From NCBI GenBank assembly GCA_019638495.1, contig JAHBTQ010000002.1, positions 620,001-684,000 on the forward strand: a stretch of DNA of 64,000 nucleotides, read 5' to 3'. Under the pieces are notes generated by a model, which was not told the origin of the DNA, made no database searches, and worked only from the letters and a program-made list of their open reading frames with translations. This DNA comes from Taibaiella sp. (GTDB lineage Bacteria > Bacteroidota > Bacteroidia > Chitinophagales > Chitinophagaceae). Below, piece by piece: positions 7,556 through 16,500 of the stretch (its first letter is position 1; each line of letters opens with the position of its first letter). A program made the position numbers and the translations under genes.

Positions 7556-8551
7556 TCAAGCTTCCTGCATCTCGCGGGAGTAGTGCTCTTCTACCTCATC
7601 CAGGATACCCTTGATGGTGGCGAGGTCGTCTGTGCTTACCAGGCGGGTGCGGTATTCCTTTACATGCGATAAGCCTTTGAGGTAGCTGGCGTAGTGGCGG
7701 CGCATTTCGAGTATGCCCAGTTTGGTTCCCTTCCAGCTTATAGAGCCTTCCAGGTGTTTTCTGCAGGCGTCAAGGCGCTCAGCGACTGTGGGCGGTGGTA
7801 ATATTTCGCCGGTGGCCATGTAGTGCTTTATCTCGCGGAATATCCACGGATAGCCAATTGCGGCCCGGCCTATCATGATACCATCTACTCCATAGCGGTT
7901 GCGGTATTCCAGCGCTTTTTGCGGGCTGTCTATGTCTCCATTGCCAAAGATGGGAATGGTGATGCGGGGATTATTTTTGATCTTACCTATGAGGGTCCAG
8001 TCTGCATCGCCTTTGTAGAGTTGCATCCTGGTGCGGCCGTGGATGGATACTGCCTGCACGCCTATGTCTTGCATGCGCTCCACCACATCTTCAATATTCT
8101 TTGTGTTATTGTCCCAGCCGAGGCGGGTTTTGATGGTCACTGGGAGCTTGGTTTCCCGTATGCAGGCCTTGGTGAGGCGCACCATCAGGTCCAGGTCTTT
8201 GAGCACTGCGGCGCCGGCTCCCTTACACACTACCTTTTTCACAGGGCAGCCGAAATTGATATCGAGCAGGTCGGGATTGGTAGCGTCAACGATCTTTGCC
8301 GACATGGCCATGGCATCCTCGTCGCCGCCAAATATCTGGATGCCTATGGGTTTTTCGTAGTCGAATACGTCGAGCTTCTGGCGGCTTTTGATGGCGTCAC
8401 GAATGAGCCCCTCAGACGATATGAACTCCGTGTACATAAGGTCTGCCCCATGCTGTTTGCAGACCGCACGGAAGGGCGGGTCGCTCACATCTTCCATAGG
8501 GGCAAGCAAAAGTGGGAATTCCCCTATCTCAATATTTCCAATCTTCACCAT
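7556..8551 (-). CDS. dusB: tRNA-dihydrouridine synthase (DusB-like)
   Basis: The 331-residue protein is a flavin enzyme that reduces uridine to dihydrouridine in tRNA. The TIM-barrel start PLLLAPMEDVSDPPFR, the catalytic Cys102 in NFGCPVKKVV, the KTRLGW strand, SIHGRTR and the FMN-phosphate motif IFGNGDI...GIMIGRAA are all present, and the length fits the family. I place the start at ATG 8551 (MVKIGNIEIG). A longer frame exists, but its extra 35 codons translate a GC-rich palindrome. TATCTTTG on the reverse strand at 8563-8570 is a good -7 box, and the -33 region is occupied by that palindrome. A REP ends four bases past the stop codon. Confidence 0.93.
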   Translation of the reverse strand: MVKIGNIEIGEFPLLLAPMEDVSDPPFRAVCKQHGADLMYTEFISSEGLIRDAIKSRQKLDVFDYEKPIGIQIFGGDEDAMAMSAKIVDATNPDLLDINFGCPVKKVVCKGAGAAVLKDLDLMVRLTKACIRETKLPVTIKTRLGWDNNTKNIEDVVERMQDIGVQAVSIHGRTRMQLYKGDADWTLIGKIKNNPRITIPIFGNGDIDSPQKALEYRNRYGVDGIMIGRAAIGYPWIFREIKHYMATGEILPPPTVAERLDACRKHLEGSISWKGTKLGILEMRRHYASYLKGLSHVKEYRTRLVSTDDLATIKGILDEVEEHYSREMQEA

Positions 8552-8580
8552 GATCGCGGGCGCAAAGATACAAGAAAAGA

Positions 8581-8616
8581 CCTCTCCCCGACCCTCTCCA
8601 ACAGGAGAGGGAGGTG
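8581..8616. repeat. GC-rich palindromic element, copy 1 (upstream of dusB)
   Basis: The sequence CCTCTCCCCGACCCTCTCC is followed by AACA and GGAGAGGGAGGTG. CCCTCTCC (8592-8599) pairs perfectly with GGAGAGGG (8604-8611). The same layout occurs four times inside leuS (49629-49663, 50049-50080, 50697-50731, 50861-50892), so it is a dispersed repeat. Here it lies just upstream of the dusB -7 box, where the -33 box would be expected. Confidence 0.75.
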
Positions 8617-8643
8617 AAATGGGTGTAATGTTTGGAATGAGTG

Positions 8644-8940
8644 CTATGCTGCCCAAACTGGGGCGGGAACTACATTCACCTCGCGGACCTGGGAAAAGAG
8701 TAGTCCTCCGTTTACCAATTCTATTGGTTGCAGGTCTTTTACGGCCAGCATGCGCCAGAAGATGGCGCGACCGTGCCGGTCTATGAATGTTGTTTCTTCT
8801 GCCTGGCCTGCCAGTTTAGCCTGTACAAGGGCAGCCTCGGCATCTTCGGCAAAGACCAGGCGCCATTGTTCTTCGTACTGATCGGTATGCTGGCCGTCGC
8901 ATTCGATACGGTAAACGATCTGTGCAGTATATGAACCCAT
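8644..8940 (-). CDS. DUF4288-like small protein
   Basis: The 98-residue product starts MGSYTAQIVYRIECDG and contains QYEEQWRLVFAEDAEAALVQA, then WRMLAVKDLQPIE. This agrees with the DUF4288 family: a beta strand with FRI, a strand carrying E-Q-x-R, an EA-rich helix and a final W/F-x-x-V-D-L strand. It has no signal peptide and no membrane segment, so it is cytoplasmic. The function of the family is not known to me. It lies about 20 bases after the LiaF-like gene on the same strand and is probably co-transcribed with it. Confidence 0.6.
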   Translation of the reverse strand: MGSYTAQIVYRIECDGQHTDQYEEQWRLVFAEDAEAALVQAKLAGQAEETTFIDRHGRAIFWRMLAVKDLQPIELVNGGLLFSQVREVNVVPAPVWAA

Positions 8941-8961
8941 ATATGTGTTGTTGGTGATGAT

Positions 8962-9708
8962 TTAATACGATTTGATCTCAATGCTACCGAAACTGCAATT
9001 TCCTTGTAACACCAGTTTTTTGCGCACCTCGCCCGGGCTTGAAGCATGTATTACACGGTCGTCTTCCACACTTCCCATGGTTGGCCTTATTTCATTGATA
9101 ATCTCCCAGTTAGAAGGAACAATTAACTCTACGCTTCCGAATGAAACATTGAAATTCAGCACCGCACTCTCCTCTGCGAGGTCGGCCTGGGTGAGGTTTA
9201 TTTCGCTTCCGCCAAACGACACGGACACGTCCCCACCCTTGAAATCCTTAGCAGTAATGATCTCTTTTCGCCCTCCGAAAGTGACATCGATAATGAGGCG
9301 GCTATCGTCTGTAACATGCGCAATATTGTTAGGACGGTGAGGGCGACAACGGACCCTGCGCGGCCTGAATGCGATCATGAGGCCGAAAATGACAAGACCC
9401 AGGGGCCATACCAGGTGGCGTGAGGATCTCCCCATAACATGAAATGCGGGGATGAGATGGGCGGTGCCCACAAGCATTAGTATCCACCAGGCATTGCCGC
9501 GGAAGGAATTCTTTATCCCTATGAGGCCACCAATTACTAATAATACCAGCGGCCATGAAAACCGGACAAACGGAGGAAGAATACCTAATGCCTTAAGCAG
9601 TAGCAGCACACCCACCACTGCCACCCCGAGGCCAAAAAAGAGCCTGCTGGCCGGGTTGTGTTCCCCGAACCGATGACGATCATTCATATCAAACCTGTGC
9701 CTATTCAT
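8962..9708 (-). CDS. LiaF-like membrane protein (cell-envelope stress type)
   Basis: The 248-residue protein has about four hydrophobic segments in the first half (residues 21-115: LFFGLGVAVVGVLLLLKALG, VLLVIGGLIGI, WWILMLVGTAHLI, LVWPLGLVIFGLMIAF) and then an Arg-rich linker. The C-terminal half is a repeated beta motif (TFGGRKEIITAKDFKGG, SFGGSEINLTQADL, SFGSVELIVPSNWEI, SFGSIEIKSY), typical of the LiaF/VraT-like C-terminal domain. LiaF-type proteins restrain envelope-stress signalling in Firmicutes; in Bacteroidota the role is unclear. I start at ATG 9708 (MNRHRF), since the upstream extension of 13 codons is unconserved in appearance. No sensor kinase gene is adjacent. Confidence 0.7.
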   Translation of the reverse strand: MNRHRFDMNDRHRFGEHNPASRLFFGLGVAVVGVLLLLKALGILPPFVRFSWPLVLLVIGGLIGIKNSFRGNAWWILMLVGTAHLIPAFHVMGRSSRHLVWPLGLVIFGLMIAFRPRRVRCRPHRPNNIAHVTDDSRLIIDVTFGGRKEIITAKDFKGGDVSVSFGGSEINLTQADLAEESAVLNFNVSFGSVELIVPSNWEIINEIRPTMGSVEDDRVIHASSPGEVRKKLVLQGNCSFGSIEIKSY

Positions 9709-9819
9709 TCCTAGTTCTTTTACCGATACAAAAGTACCTGTAGACAAGCCCTATGGAAAGTGGTATTAGGTGAGAGAATGATGGAAAGCGGTAAATGAGC
9801 CTAAATTGTCGGTGAACGA

Positions 9820-10350
9820 CTATAGCTCCAGTATCTTATTTACGGTAGCCCAGTTTCGGGTGGTAGCGGGTAGCCCAAGTTTCTTCTCGATGAAGGTATT
9901 AGAGAAGCAGGTCTTACCATAGTTTGGGCTCACGATATAGACCTCCTTATTCACTACCCGGGCATATTCAGCATCGTTTGAGTAGACGCCCAGCGAGCCG
10001 CGCACGTCGAACGGGGGAATATCGGCAAGAAATGTGACGTAGAGTTTTGACTTTTCCTCGGTTTTTATGGTGTCAAAAGGCATGTTCTTTACTACCTTTT
10101 TGAGGTCGAACATAGAGCGGAGGATGACTGTGACACGATAGCCGAGCTTCTTTTCGAGCTGAACGCTGATCTTATCGGTGAGCTTTCGCTCATCTGTCTC
10201 TTCAGATTCAAAAAGAACATTGCCACTCTGGATGTAAGTAGAAATATTCTCAATACCCGGCATTTCGAAATAACCGCGCAGGTCTTCCATCTTTACCGGG
10301 TTATGGCCGGCAACATTAATACTCCTTAGAAATGCTATATACCTGATCAT
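9820..10350 (-). CDS. DUF1697 family protein
   Basis: The 176-residue product carries the family signature at its start (YIAFLRSINVAGHNPVKMEDLR) followed by STYIQSGNVLFES. The C-terminus has the matching NTFIEKKLGLPATTRNWATVNKIL. DUF1697 proteins are cytoplasmic and have no established function that I can name. The length is normal and the frame is intact. It stands alone between the LiaF-like gene and the sugar transferase, on the same strand, with gaps of about 110 and 90 bases. Confidence 0.85.
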   Translation of the reverse strand: MIRYIAFLRSINVAGHNPVKMEDLRGYFEMPGIENISTYIQSGNVLFESEETDERKLTDKISVQLEKKLGYRVTVILRSMFDLKKVVKNMPFDTIKTEEKSKLYVTFLADIPPFDVRGSLGVYSNDAEYARVVNKEVYIVSPNYGKTCFSNTFIEKKLGLPATTRNWATVNKILEL

Positions 10351-10441
10351 TTATTGGGTATTTTCCCTTGCGGGTGAAAAAATGAGAATCGCGAATTTAA
10401 AAGAAAATGCACGCGCAGAATGTTACTGCATTGTCAATACT

Positions 10442-11050
10442 CTAACTTTTTGTGCCGGTAAACTTCTCCATGGTGGCGGAGGTGGCAGAGTTTATTCCTT
10501 CGGACTTAACAACATTGCGAACGGTGAGCAGCAGGATACGGAAGTCGAGCTGGAAGCTCATGTTATCGACATACCAAACATCGTAGGAGAACTTCTGTTC
10601 CCAGCTTATGGCGTTGCGACCGTTAACCTGGGCCCAACCGGTGATGCCGGGTTTCACAGTATGTCGCCTTGCCTGCTCCTTATTGTATAGTGGCAGATAC
10701 TCCACGAGCAAGGGGCGCGGACCTACAATGCTCATATCTCCTTTTATTACATTTAGGAGTTGGGGTATCTCGTCGAGAGACGTTTTGCGAACGAAACGAC
10801 CTATGGGAGTAAGGCGGACAGCGTCGGGCAAAAGGTTGCCATTGGAATCCTTTCGGTCGTTCATGGTCTTGAACTTTATGACTTTAAAGATTCGGTTGTT
10901 CTTGCCCGGGCGGGGTTGAAGAAAGAATGGTTTGCCCGAATTTGCAATGGCCAAAAGTAAAATAACAACTATAAATACCGGTGATAACACTATGAAAACC
11001 AATAGTGAAACAAAAAAATCAAGAAATGGTTTTACAATTCCCTGGTACAC
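10442..11050 (-). CDS. bacterial sugar transferase (PglC/WcaJ-type phosphoglycosyltransferase)
   Basis: A single N-terminal hydrophobic hairpin (FLDFFVSLLVFIVLSPVFIV) is followed by the catalytic domain of small monotopic phosphoglycosyltransferases. The motifs are FFLQPRPGKNNRIFKVIKFK, the Asp-Glu pair in TSLDEIPQLLNV, GDMSIVGPRPLL, and PGITGWAQVNGRN. Such enzymes move a sugar-1-phosphate from a UDP-sugar to undecaprenyl phosphate and so start polysaccharide or glycan assembly at the inner membrane. At 202 residues it is a minimal form. The apparent start is GTG (11050). No other glycan gene is adjacent, although the aminotransferase/acetyltransferase pair at 62-64 kb could make its substrate. 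The substrate itself cannot be told from sequence. Confidence 0.9.
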   Translation of the reverse strand: MYQGIVKPFLDFFVSLLVFIVLSPVFIVVILLLAIANSGKPFFLQPRPGKNNRIFKVIKFKTMNDRKDSNGNLLPDAVRLTPIGRFVRKTSLDEIPQLLNVIKGDMSIVGPRPLLVEYLPLYNKEQARRHTVKPGITGWAQVNGRNAISWEQKFSYDVWYVDNMSFQLDFRILLLTVRNVVKSEGINSATSATMEKFTGTKS

Positions 11051-11130
11051 CCAAATCCTTATTTAGAAGCGAAAGATATAAATATTCACCGACTGCAAAG
11101 GTAGCTGTATATTTGAGCATAGGATAAGCA

Positions 11131-11661
11131 ATGAGAAAAGTAATACTAGGACTGGCCGTGAGCCTGGACGGATTCATAGAGGGGCCAAATGGAGAATATG
11201 ACTGGTGCTACACGGACCAGGATTATGGTATGACAGATTTCCTGAATAGTGTGGATACCATATTATTTGGCAGGAAGAGTTATGAGGTGGCGATAGCTGC
11301 AGGCGATAATTATGGTATGCCTGATCTGCCCAAGATGAAAGAATACGTTTTTTCAACAACTCTCAGGTCGGTGAAGCCGGGAGCAGTGCTGGTGAAAGAG
11401 GACACAGTAGGTGCGGTGAAACAGATAAAAGCGGACCCCGGCAAGGACATCTGGCTATTTGGCGGAGCAGCGCTTACCAGCTCATTAATAAAAGATGGAC
11501 TGGTAGACGAGCTGTGGCTCTCTGTGCACCCTATCCTGCTTGGCAAGGGACGGCCATTGTTCGACGGGCTGCAAAGGAGATATGAGCTGGAACTTTTAGA
11601 TACCAAGGTATATGACACTGGGTTGGTTTCGATGAGATACCGTTTTAAGAACGAGCGTTAA
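11131..11661 (+). CDS. dihydrofolate reductase-like protein (RibD C-terminal family)
   Basis: The 176-residue protein belongs to the DHFR/RibD C-terminal fold: LGLAVSLDGFIEGPNGEYDW at the start, TILFGRKSYE, a DIWLFGGAAL nucleotide-binding loop, and a VDELWLSVHPILLGKGRPLF strand pair. Members bind NADPH, but the substrate of this stand-alone subfamily is mostly unknown. It is not the essential FolA type. It is the first forward-strand gene of this part of the window and is transcribed away from the sugar transferase. TATATTTG at 11108-11115 could be its -7 box, but no -33 box stands at the proper distance. Confidence 0.8.
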   Translation: MRKVILGLAVSLDGFIEGPNGEYDWCYTDQDYGMTDFLNSVDTILFGRKSYEVAIAAGDNYGMPDLPKMKEYVFSTTLRSVKPGAVLVKEDTVGAVKQIKADPGKDIWLFGGAALTSSLIKDGLVDELWLSVHPILLGKGRPLFDGLQRRYELELLDTKVYDTGLVSMRYRFKNER

Positions 11662-11679
11662 AAAACATCGATAAAAAAT

Positions 11680-11710
11680 TTTGTTGGTATTGAAGGTTCA
11701 CTTACCTTTG
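11680..11710 (+). promoter_or_regulatory. Bacteroidota-type promoter of rpsU
   Basis: TTTG at 11680-11683 is followed, after 19 bases, by TACCTTTG at 11703-11710. This matches the -33/-7 consensus of the Bacteroidota primary sigma factor (TTTG, TAnnTTTG) in sequence and distance. Transcription should begin a few bases after 11710, about 30 bases before the rpsU start codon. Confidence 0.75.
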
Positions 11711-11745
11711 CGAACCAAATTCACAAAAAAGGGGATATTACAATT

Positions 11746-11943
11746 ATGCTTATCATTGATTCAAAAGACTGCGAAAACATAGACAAGGCGCTGAAGAAGT
11801 ACAAGAAGAAGTACGAAAAGTCACGCGTTCTGAACCAGCTTCGCGAGCGCCAGTCGTTCACAAAGCCGTCGATCAGGCGTCGCACTGAGATTCTGAAAGC
11901 GGTTTACCGCCAGCAGATGGAAACAGGCGCTCTTGACGCATAA
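11746..11943 (+). CDS. rpsU: 30S ribosomal protein S21
   Basis: The 65-residue basic protein begins MLIIDSKDCENIDKALKKYK and contains FTKPSIRRRTEILKAVYRQQ, as expected for Bacteroidota S21. S21 sits on the platform of the small subunit near the 3' end of 16S rRNA. The frame and length are normal. A consensus promoter lies upstream and a strong hairpin terminator follows. The neighbours xerC and hpf in this order are common in the phylum. Confidence 0.95.
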   Translation: MLIIDSKDCENIDKALKKYKKKYEKSRVLNQLRERQSFTKPSIRRRTEILKAVYRQQMETGALDA

Positions 11944-11997
11944 TGCTTTAGCTGAGGCTGAAGCGGCATGTTGCCGTCTTTAACAAAATATATTTGC

Positions 11998-12038
11998 ACC
12001 CGCAATTGTAAAGTAGTAAATTTACAATTGCGGGTTTT
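11998..12038 (+). terminator. strong hairpin after rpsU, abutting the xerC start codon
   Basis: ACCCGCAATTGTAAA (11998-12012) pairs without a mismatch with TTTACAATTGCGGGT (about 12021-12035) around a short loop, and TTT follows. It is a good intrinsic terminator for rpsU. It ends only a few bases before the ATG of xerC at 12042, so readthrough or a transcript begun at the TATATTTG box (11989-11996) would place the hairpin in the xerC leader. Confidence 0.75.
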
Positions 12039-12041
12039 GCT

Positions 12042-12932
12042 ATGTTTGACGACCGTCTGAACGATTTTATCCACTATTTACGGTTCGAGAAGAGATATTC
12101 TCCTCATACCCTTTTGTCGTATGAAAATGACTTGCGCTCCTTCCGCGATTTTCTTGCTACTACATACAACATCGAGGCAATAGAAATAGTTACGCATTTT
12201 CATATACGTGGCTGGCTTGCCGAGATGAAAGACCAAAAATTTGCTGCCCGTACGCTGAACCGGAAGCTATCAAGTCTAAGCGCCTTCTACAGGTACATGC
12301 GGAAGAACGGACTGGTAGAAAATAACCCGGTGCGTAAACTCCACTCCCAGAAATTGCCGGAGCGACTGCCCGTATCGCTCAAAACATCAGAAACAGATAC
12401 ATTGCTGGAGGAAATCCAGTTTGAGTCCGGTTTTGGTGGCCATACTGATCGTGTGATATGCGAACTGCTATATTCTACCGGTATGCGCCGTAATGAATTG
12501 CAGCAACTGAAAGAAAACGACGTTGAATGGAGCATGGGACAGGTAAGGGTGATGGGAAAAGGAGGTAAAGAGCGACTGGTGCCCATGAGCGCGGCAACGG
12601 CTGATATGCTTCGTGAATACATTGCAGAAAAGCGCCGCCTGCATGGCCGCGAAAATAATTGGCTGTTGGTATTGCCCAGTGGAGAACAGCTCTATGCCAA
12701 CTATATATACAGGTGTGTGAAGAAGTACCTGGGTGAAGCGACTACTATGAAGAAGAAGAGCCCGCACGTACTAAGGCATACATTTGCTACGCACCTGCTG
12801 AACAACGGGGCCAACATACAGGCTATTAAAGACCTATTGGGTCATAGCAGCCTAGCGGCAACACAGATATATACCCACAATAACATTGACAAATTAAAAG
12901 AAATTCACAAACTAAATCATCCGAGAGGGTGA
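12042..12932 (+). CDS. xerC: tyrosine recombinase XerC-like
   Basis: The 296-residue protein has the N-terminal SAM-like core-binding domain (residues 1-95) and the catalytic domain with all expected residues: Arg149 (STGMRRNELQ), Lys176 (GKGGKERLVP), His242 and Arg245 (HVLRHTFATHLL), His268 (LGHSSLAATQ) and the nucleophile Tyr277 (IYTH). The length and close fit favour the housekeeping chromosome-dimer resolvase over a phage integrase. The gene context with rpsU and hpf supports this. The start codon follows the rpsU terminator by three bases, and I see no ribosome-binding site other than the hairpin arm. Confidence 0.92.
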   Translation: MFDDRLNDFIHYLRFEKRYSPHTLLSYENDLRSFRDFLATTYNIEAIEIVTHFHIRGWLAEMKDQKFAARTLNRKLSSLSAFYRYMRKNGLVENNPVRKLHSQKLPERLPVSLKTSETDTLLEEIQFESGFGGHTDRVICELLYSTGMRRNELQQLKENDVEWSMGQVRVMGKGGKERLVPMSAATADMLREYIAEKRRLHGRENNWLLVLPSGEQLYANYIYRCVKKYLGEATTMKKKSPHVLRHTFATHLLNNGANIQAIKDLLGHSSLAATQIYTHNNIDKLKEIHKLNHPRG

Positions 12933-12961
12933 TTATCGTTAACCATTAAAAATGTAATAAC

Positions 12962-13267
12962 ATGACTGTACAAATTCAGACAGTGCATTTTGATGCCGAC
13001 CAGAAACTGATAGATCACGTAAATGCGAAGATCGAAAAGTTGAAAACGTTTCATGATAAGATAATCGGGGCCGAAGTGTACCTGAAGCTAGACAATCTCT
13101 CGCAGCAAGTGCGTGACAAAGTGGCGGAAATAAAAGTATATGTACCCAAGCACTCCTATTTTGTAAAACATCAGAGCAAGACCTTCGAGCAGTCTTTTGA
13201 CCTTGCGTTTGACTCACTGGTAAACCAGGTGAAGCGTAAAAAGGAGAAGGCAATGGCGCAACATTAA
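12962..13267 (+). CDS. hpf: ribosome hibernation promoting factor, short form (HPF/YfiA family)
   Basis: The 101-residue product has the sigma-54 modulation/S30AE fold: VQIQTVHFDADQKLIDHVNAKIEKL, then AEVYLKLDN and a C-terminal helix ending QVKRKKEKAMAQH. Only the single N-terminal domain is present, as in short HPFs that bind the decoding region of the small subunit in stationary phase. It follows xerC by 29 bases and is closed by the terminator at 13295-13325, so the two are probably one operon. Confidence 0.9.
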   Translation: MTVQIQTVHFDADQKLIDHVNAKIEKLKTFHDKIIGAEVYLKLDNLSQQVRDKVAEIKVYVPKHSYFVKHQSKTFEQSFDLAFDSLVNQVKRKKEKAMAQH

Positions 13268-13294
13268 TCACAAACGAACCAGATAATATTCGAT

Positions 13295-13325
13295 GGGCGG
13301 GGTAATTACCCCGCTCATTTTTTTG
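13295..13325 (+). terminator. terminator of the xerC-hpf operon
   Basis: GCGGGGTAATTACCCCGC (13297-13314) is a perfect palindrome and is followed by TCATTTTTTTG. It lies about 30 bases after the hpf stop codon. Confidence 0.85.
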
Positions 13326-13553
13326 CTTTATAAAGAAATTGCGTCACTTACCTAACCATTACAGGCATGGCTACGCCATAATGATATGCTTTTTCATGCT
13401 TTTGTTTTTCGCATTATGAATTTACCTCCTAAGTAAACGCGTTTATTAACAATCAATTAGAATGCAAGGGTGTGCAAAATTTGTGGAAGATTAAATTATT
13501 CAATTAACTATCTTTGAAGGAATTCTGAACTAAGTCCATTTTACTGTTGAGCG

Positions 13554-16500
13554 ATGAAGAAATACTTACTTTCCGTACTTACCCTCTTAATAGTTTTTGC
13601 GGGATATGCCCAAACCACCGTTTCATTTGCTACGGGAGGAACACCAGTATATGCTGCACCCTGGACATTGGGTGGATCAGCTGCAGTTTCGGGTGCCAAT
13701 ATACAGCTTACTCCCCCCTCCGGTAGCCAGTCGGGGCGGATATATACCAGTACACCAATTACGCTTACAGGCTGCGGGTCTTTTACCGCAGAGTTCGAAT
13801 TCCAGGTAATTCCCAGTTCCAGTGCATTTGCTGTGGCTGATGGCATTGCATTCTGGATTCTCAGCCCCCTTTCCGGATTTGTAGGTGGAGGAGGAATTGG
13901 ATTGCCCACGAACCCCAATGGCCTGGTACTTATCCTGGACAACTACAATAATGATGGTGTTGCGAACGATCCGCTGATATCGCTATATGGTTACCCCACA
14001 GGATTCACCGGCACCTATGTGGAAGGTGTAGCTACCAACAGACTGGGTGCATTGAGTAATCAGTACTTTGTTTGGGATGGCGGCTGGCACCATGTAAAGG
14101 TGACCTATGCGGGTGGACAGGTGAAATTGTATCTAAATCACAGTGCAACACCATCCATTACCGGAACCTTTGCGATCACTTCTACGTCACTTTACTTTGG
14201 ATTCTGCGCATCAACCGGAGGCGCATGGAGCACACAGAGCATTCGTAACTGCATAATCACATACGACAATGCAAGCCCGATAACGGGACCCGATGTAGTT
14301 TGTACTTCTACAACGGGCGTTTATACTGATTCCACAGCAGGTGGAACCTGGAGCAGTTCAAACACTGCAGTCGGTACTATAAGCAGTACAGGTGTGCTCA
14401 CACCGTTGACCGCAGGCACTACCACGATCTCTTACGCCTATGGCTCAGGACCATGTTACGCGACGAAGGTGGTTACCGTAAATACAACGACGCTACCTTC
14501 TATTGGCGGTCCGAATCCGTTATGTGCAAGCACTATGGGTACTTATACGAATAGCGTTACGGGTGGAACATGGAGCAGCAGCAATCCCCTCATCGGGACT
14601 ATTAACGCGAGTACCGGTGAGCTATCTCCCACACGGGCGGGCAGTACAACCATAACCTACACAGCACCGATGGGCTGCTACCGAACGATAGATGTTACAT
14701 TAGACCCGGCACCTCCTGCGCTCACAATAACGCCGGACCCGGCATCCGTGTGTGACGGCGCCTCGCTGGCGCTCACTGCGACAGGGGCATCGGCCTACCA
14801 CATGTTTCCTCCGCAAAGTTTTGAAAACGGCTGCCCAACGACCCCGGGGGTACCGGTGGATGGCTGGAATTATGCCGGCGCTGCCGGTGTAACGGCAACG
14901 TGGTATCACGAACTTGGCTCAACGGCGGTGAACCCTACCATTGGCTCGGCGGTATCGGGTAACAATGTAGCGAACTTCCACGCAAGAAGCCTTACGGCAG
15001 GGAGCTATGGATACCTCTACTCCCCTACTTTCAGCATGACGGGTGTTTCATCTGCGCAATTTTCTATTTGGGTCTACCGCGACGCAACCACTGCATACAA
15101 CACTGCCACCTACAACACTGAGTATCTCTACGTGTATCTATATGGCTCCTCCGGCGGATCTACCTGGGTAGGAACTATTCCGCGAAGAACAGGCCTCGGG
15201 ATAACGGGTTCTTTTTCCGGCACATCAACACCAGCCAGTTCCGGTTGGTACCAATATACCTACACATTGCCCAGTGGCTTCGGAGGCACCGCAAACTACT
15301 TCTATATCTATGGCTTCAGCCAAAACGGGAACAACATCTACGTAGACAGTATAACACTGACTGGAACATTGGCGGCCCCTACATGGACGCCAAGTACCTA
15401 TCTATTCACTGATGCCACACTATCTACGGCCTATACGGGAACAGCTTTGAACCCCGTTTACGTTCATCCAACGGGAATCACTACCCCAACCAACATCACG
15501 TACACAGCTACTATTAGTAACGGGCCATGCTCTTCGAGCGGAACTAGGGTTGTGACAATGAATCCGAATCCGGGCGCGATAACCGGTACGACCACGATTT
15601 GTACGAGCTCAACTGTCACCTTAAGCAGTTCAACCAGCGGCGGTAGCTGGAGCAGTAGCAATACTACCGTTGCGACTATTGGCTCATCTACCGGAATCCT
15701 AAGTGGTAGCACACCAGGGACAACCTCCATTACATATTCGTTCGGGTCTTGTTATGTGACGACGACCGTAACGGTTGTGTCGTCGCCGGGTGCCATCACT
15801 GGTATTCCCACCGCCTGTCTCGGAGCGACGACGACACTTTCCAATGCTACTGCCGGTGGATCATGGAGTAGTAGTAATACGACGGTGGGTACGGTTGACC
15901 CATCAACAGGTGTTGTTACCGGGTTATCGTTGGGAACCACGACAATTACTTATGGTATTGCCACTTGTTACTCTACACTCACCGTCACGGTGAATCCTTA
16001 CCCAACAGCCATTACAGGAACCTTCGGGGTTTGTATTGGCGCAACCACGACACTAAGCAGCACGCCGGGTGGCGGCTTCTGGTTTACCAGTGCACCTGCT
16101 GTTGCATCCGTAGGTGTGACCACCGGTATTGTGACGGGAACCGGCGTGGGAACTGCCACAATCACTTATCGTGTGGGCGGATGTGCCGTGACGACAACGG
16201 TAAATGTGGTTAGCACTCCGGGACCAATCGCAGGAACACTAACAACGTGTGTTGGTTCTACCACTACGCTGACACATGCGGTTAGTGGTGGTACATGGAC
16301 CAGCAGTGATATTACCAAAGCGACCGTGGGCTCTTCGTCGGGCATTGTTACGGGTACGGGTGTTGGCACAGCGCGTATCACCTATACCGTCGGAACCGGT
16401 TGCTATGCAACGGCAGTAGTGACCGTGGGAGCTACACCCACGGCTCCAACGGGGACATTGGCCATTTGTGAGGGCGGCACCACTACTCTTTCCCATAGCA

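Noticed and set aside
7823..8617. 264-codon forward open frame across dusB
   Set aside because: It is entirely antisense to a well-supported tRNA-dihydrouridine synthase, and its translation resembles no protein family.
13268..13553. Search for the tRNA genes and tuf that often follow rpsU-xerC-hpf in Bacteroidota
   Set aside because: Only a terminator and AT-rich DNA with a possible -7 box are seen. No cloverleaf could be drawn.
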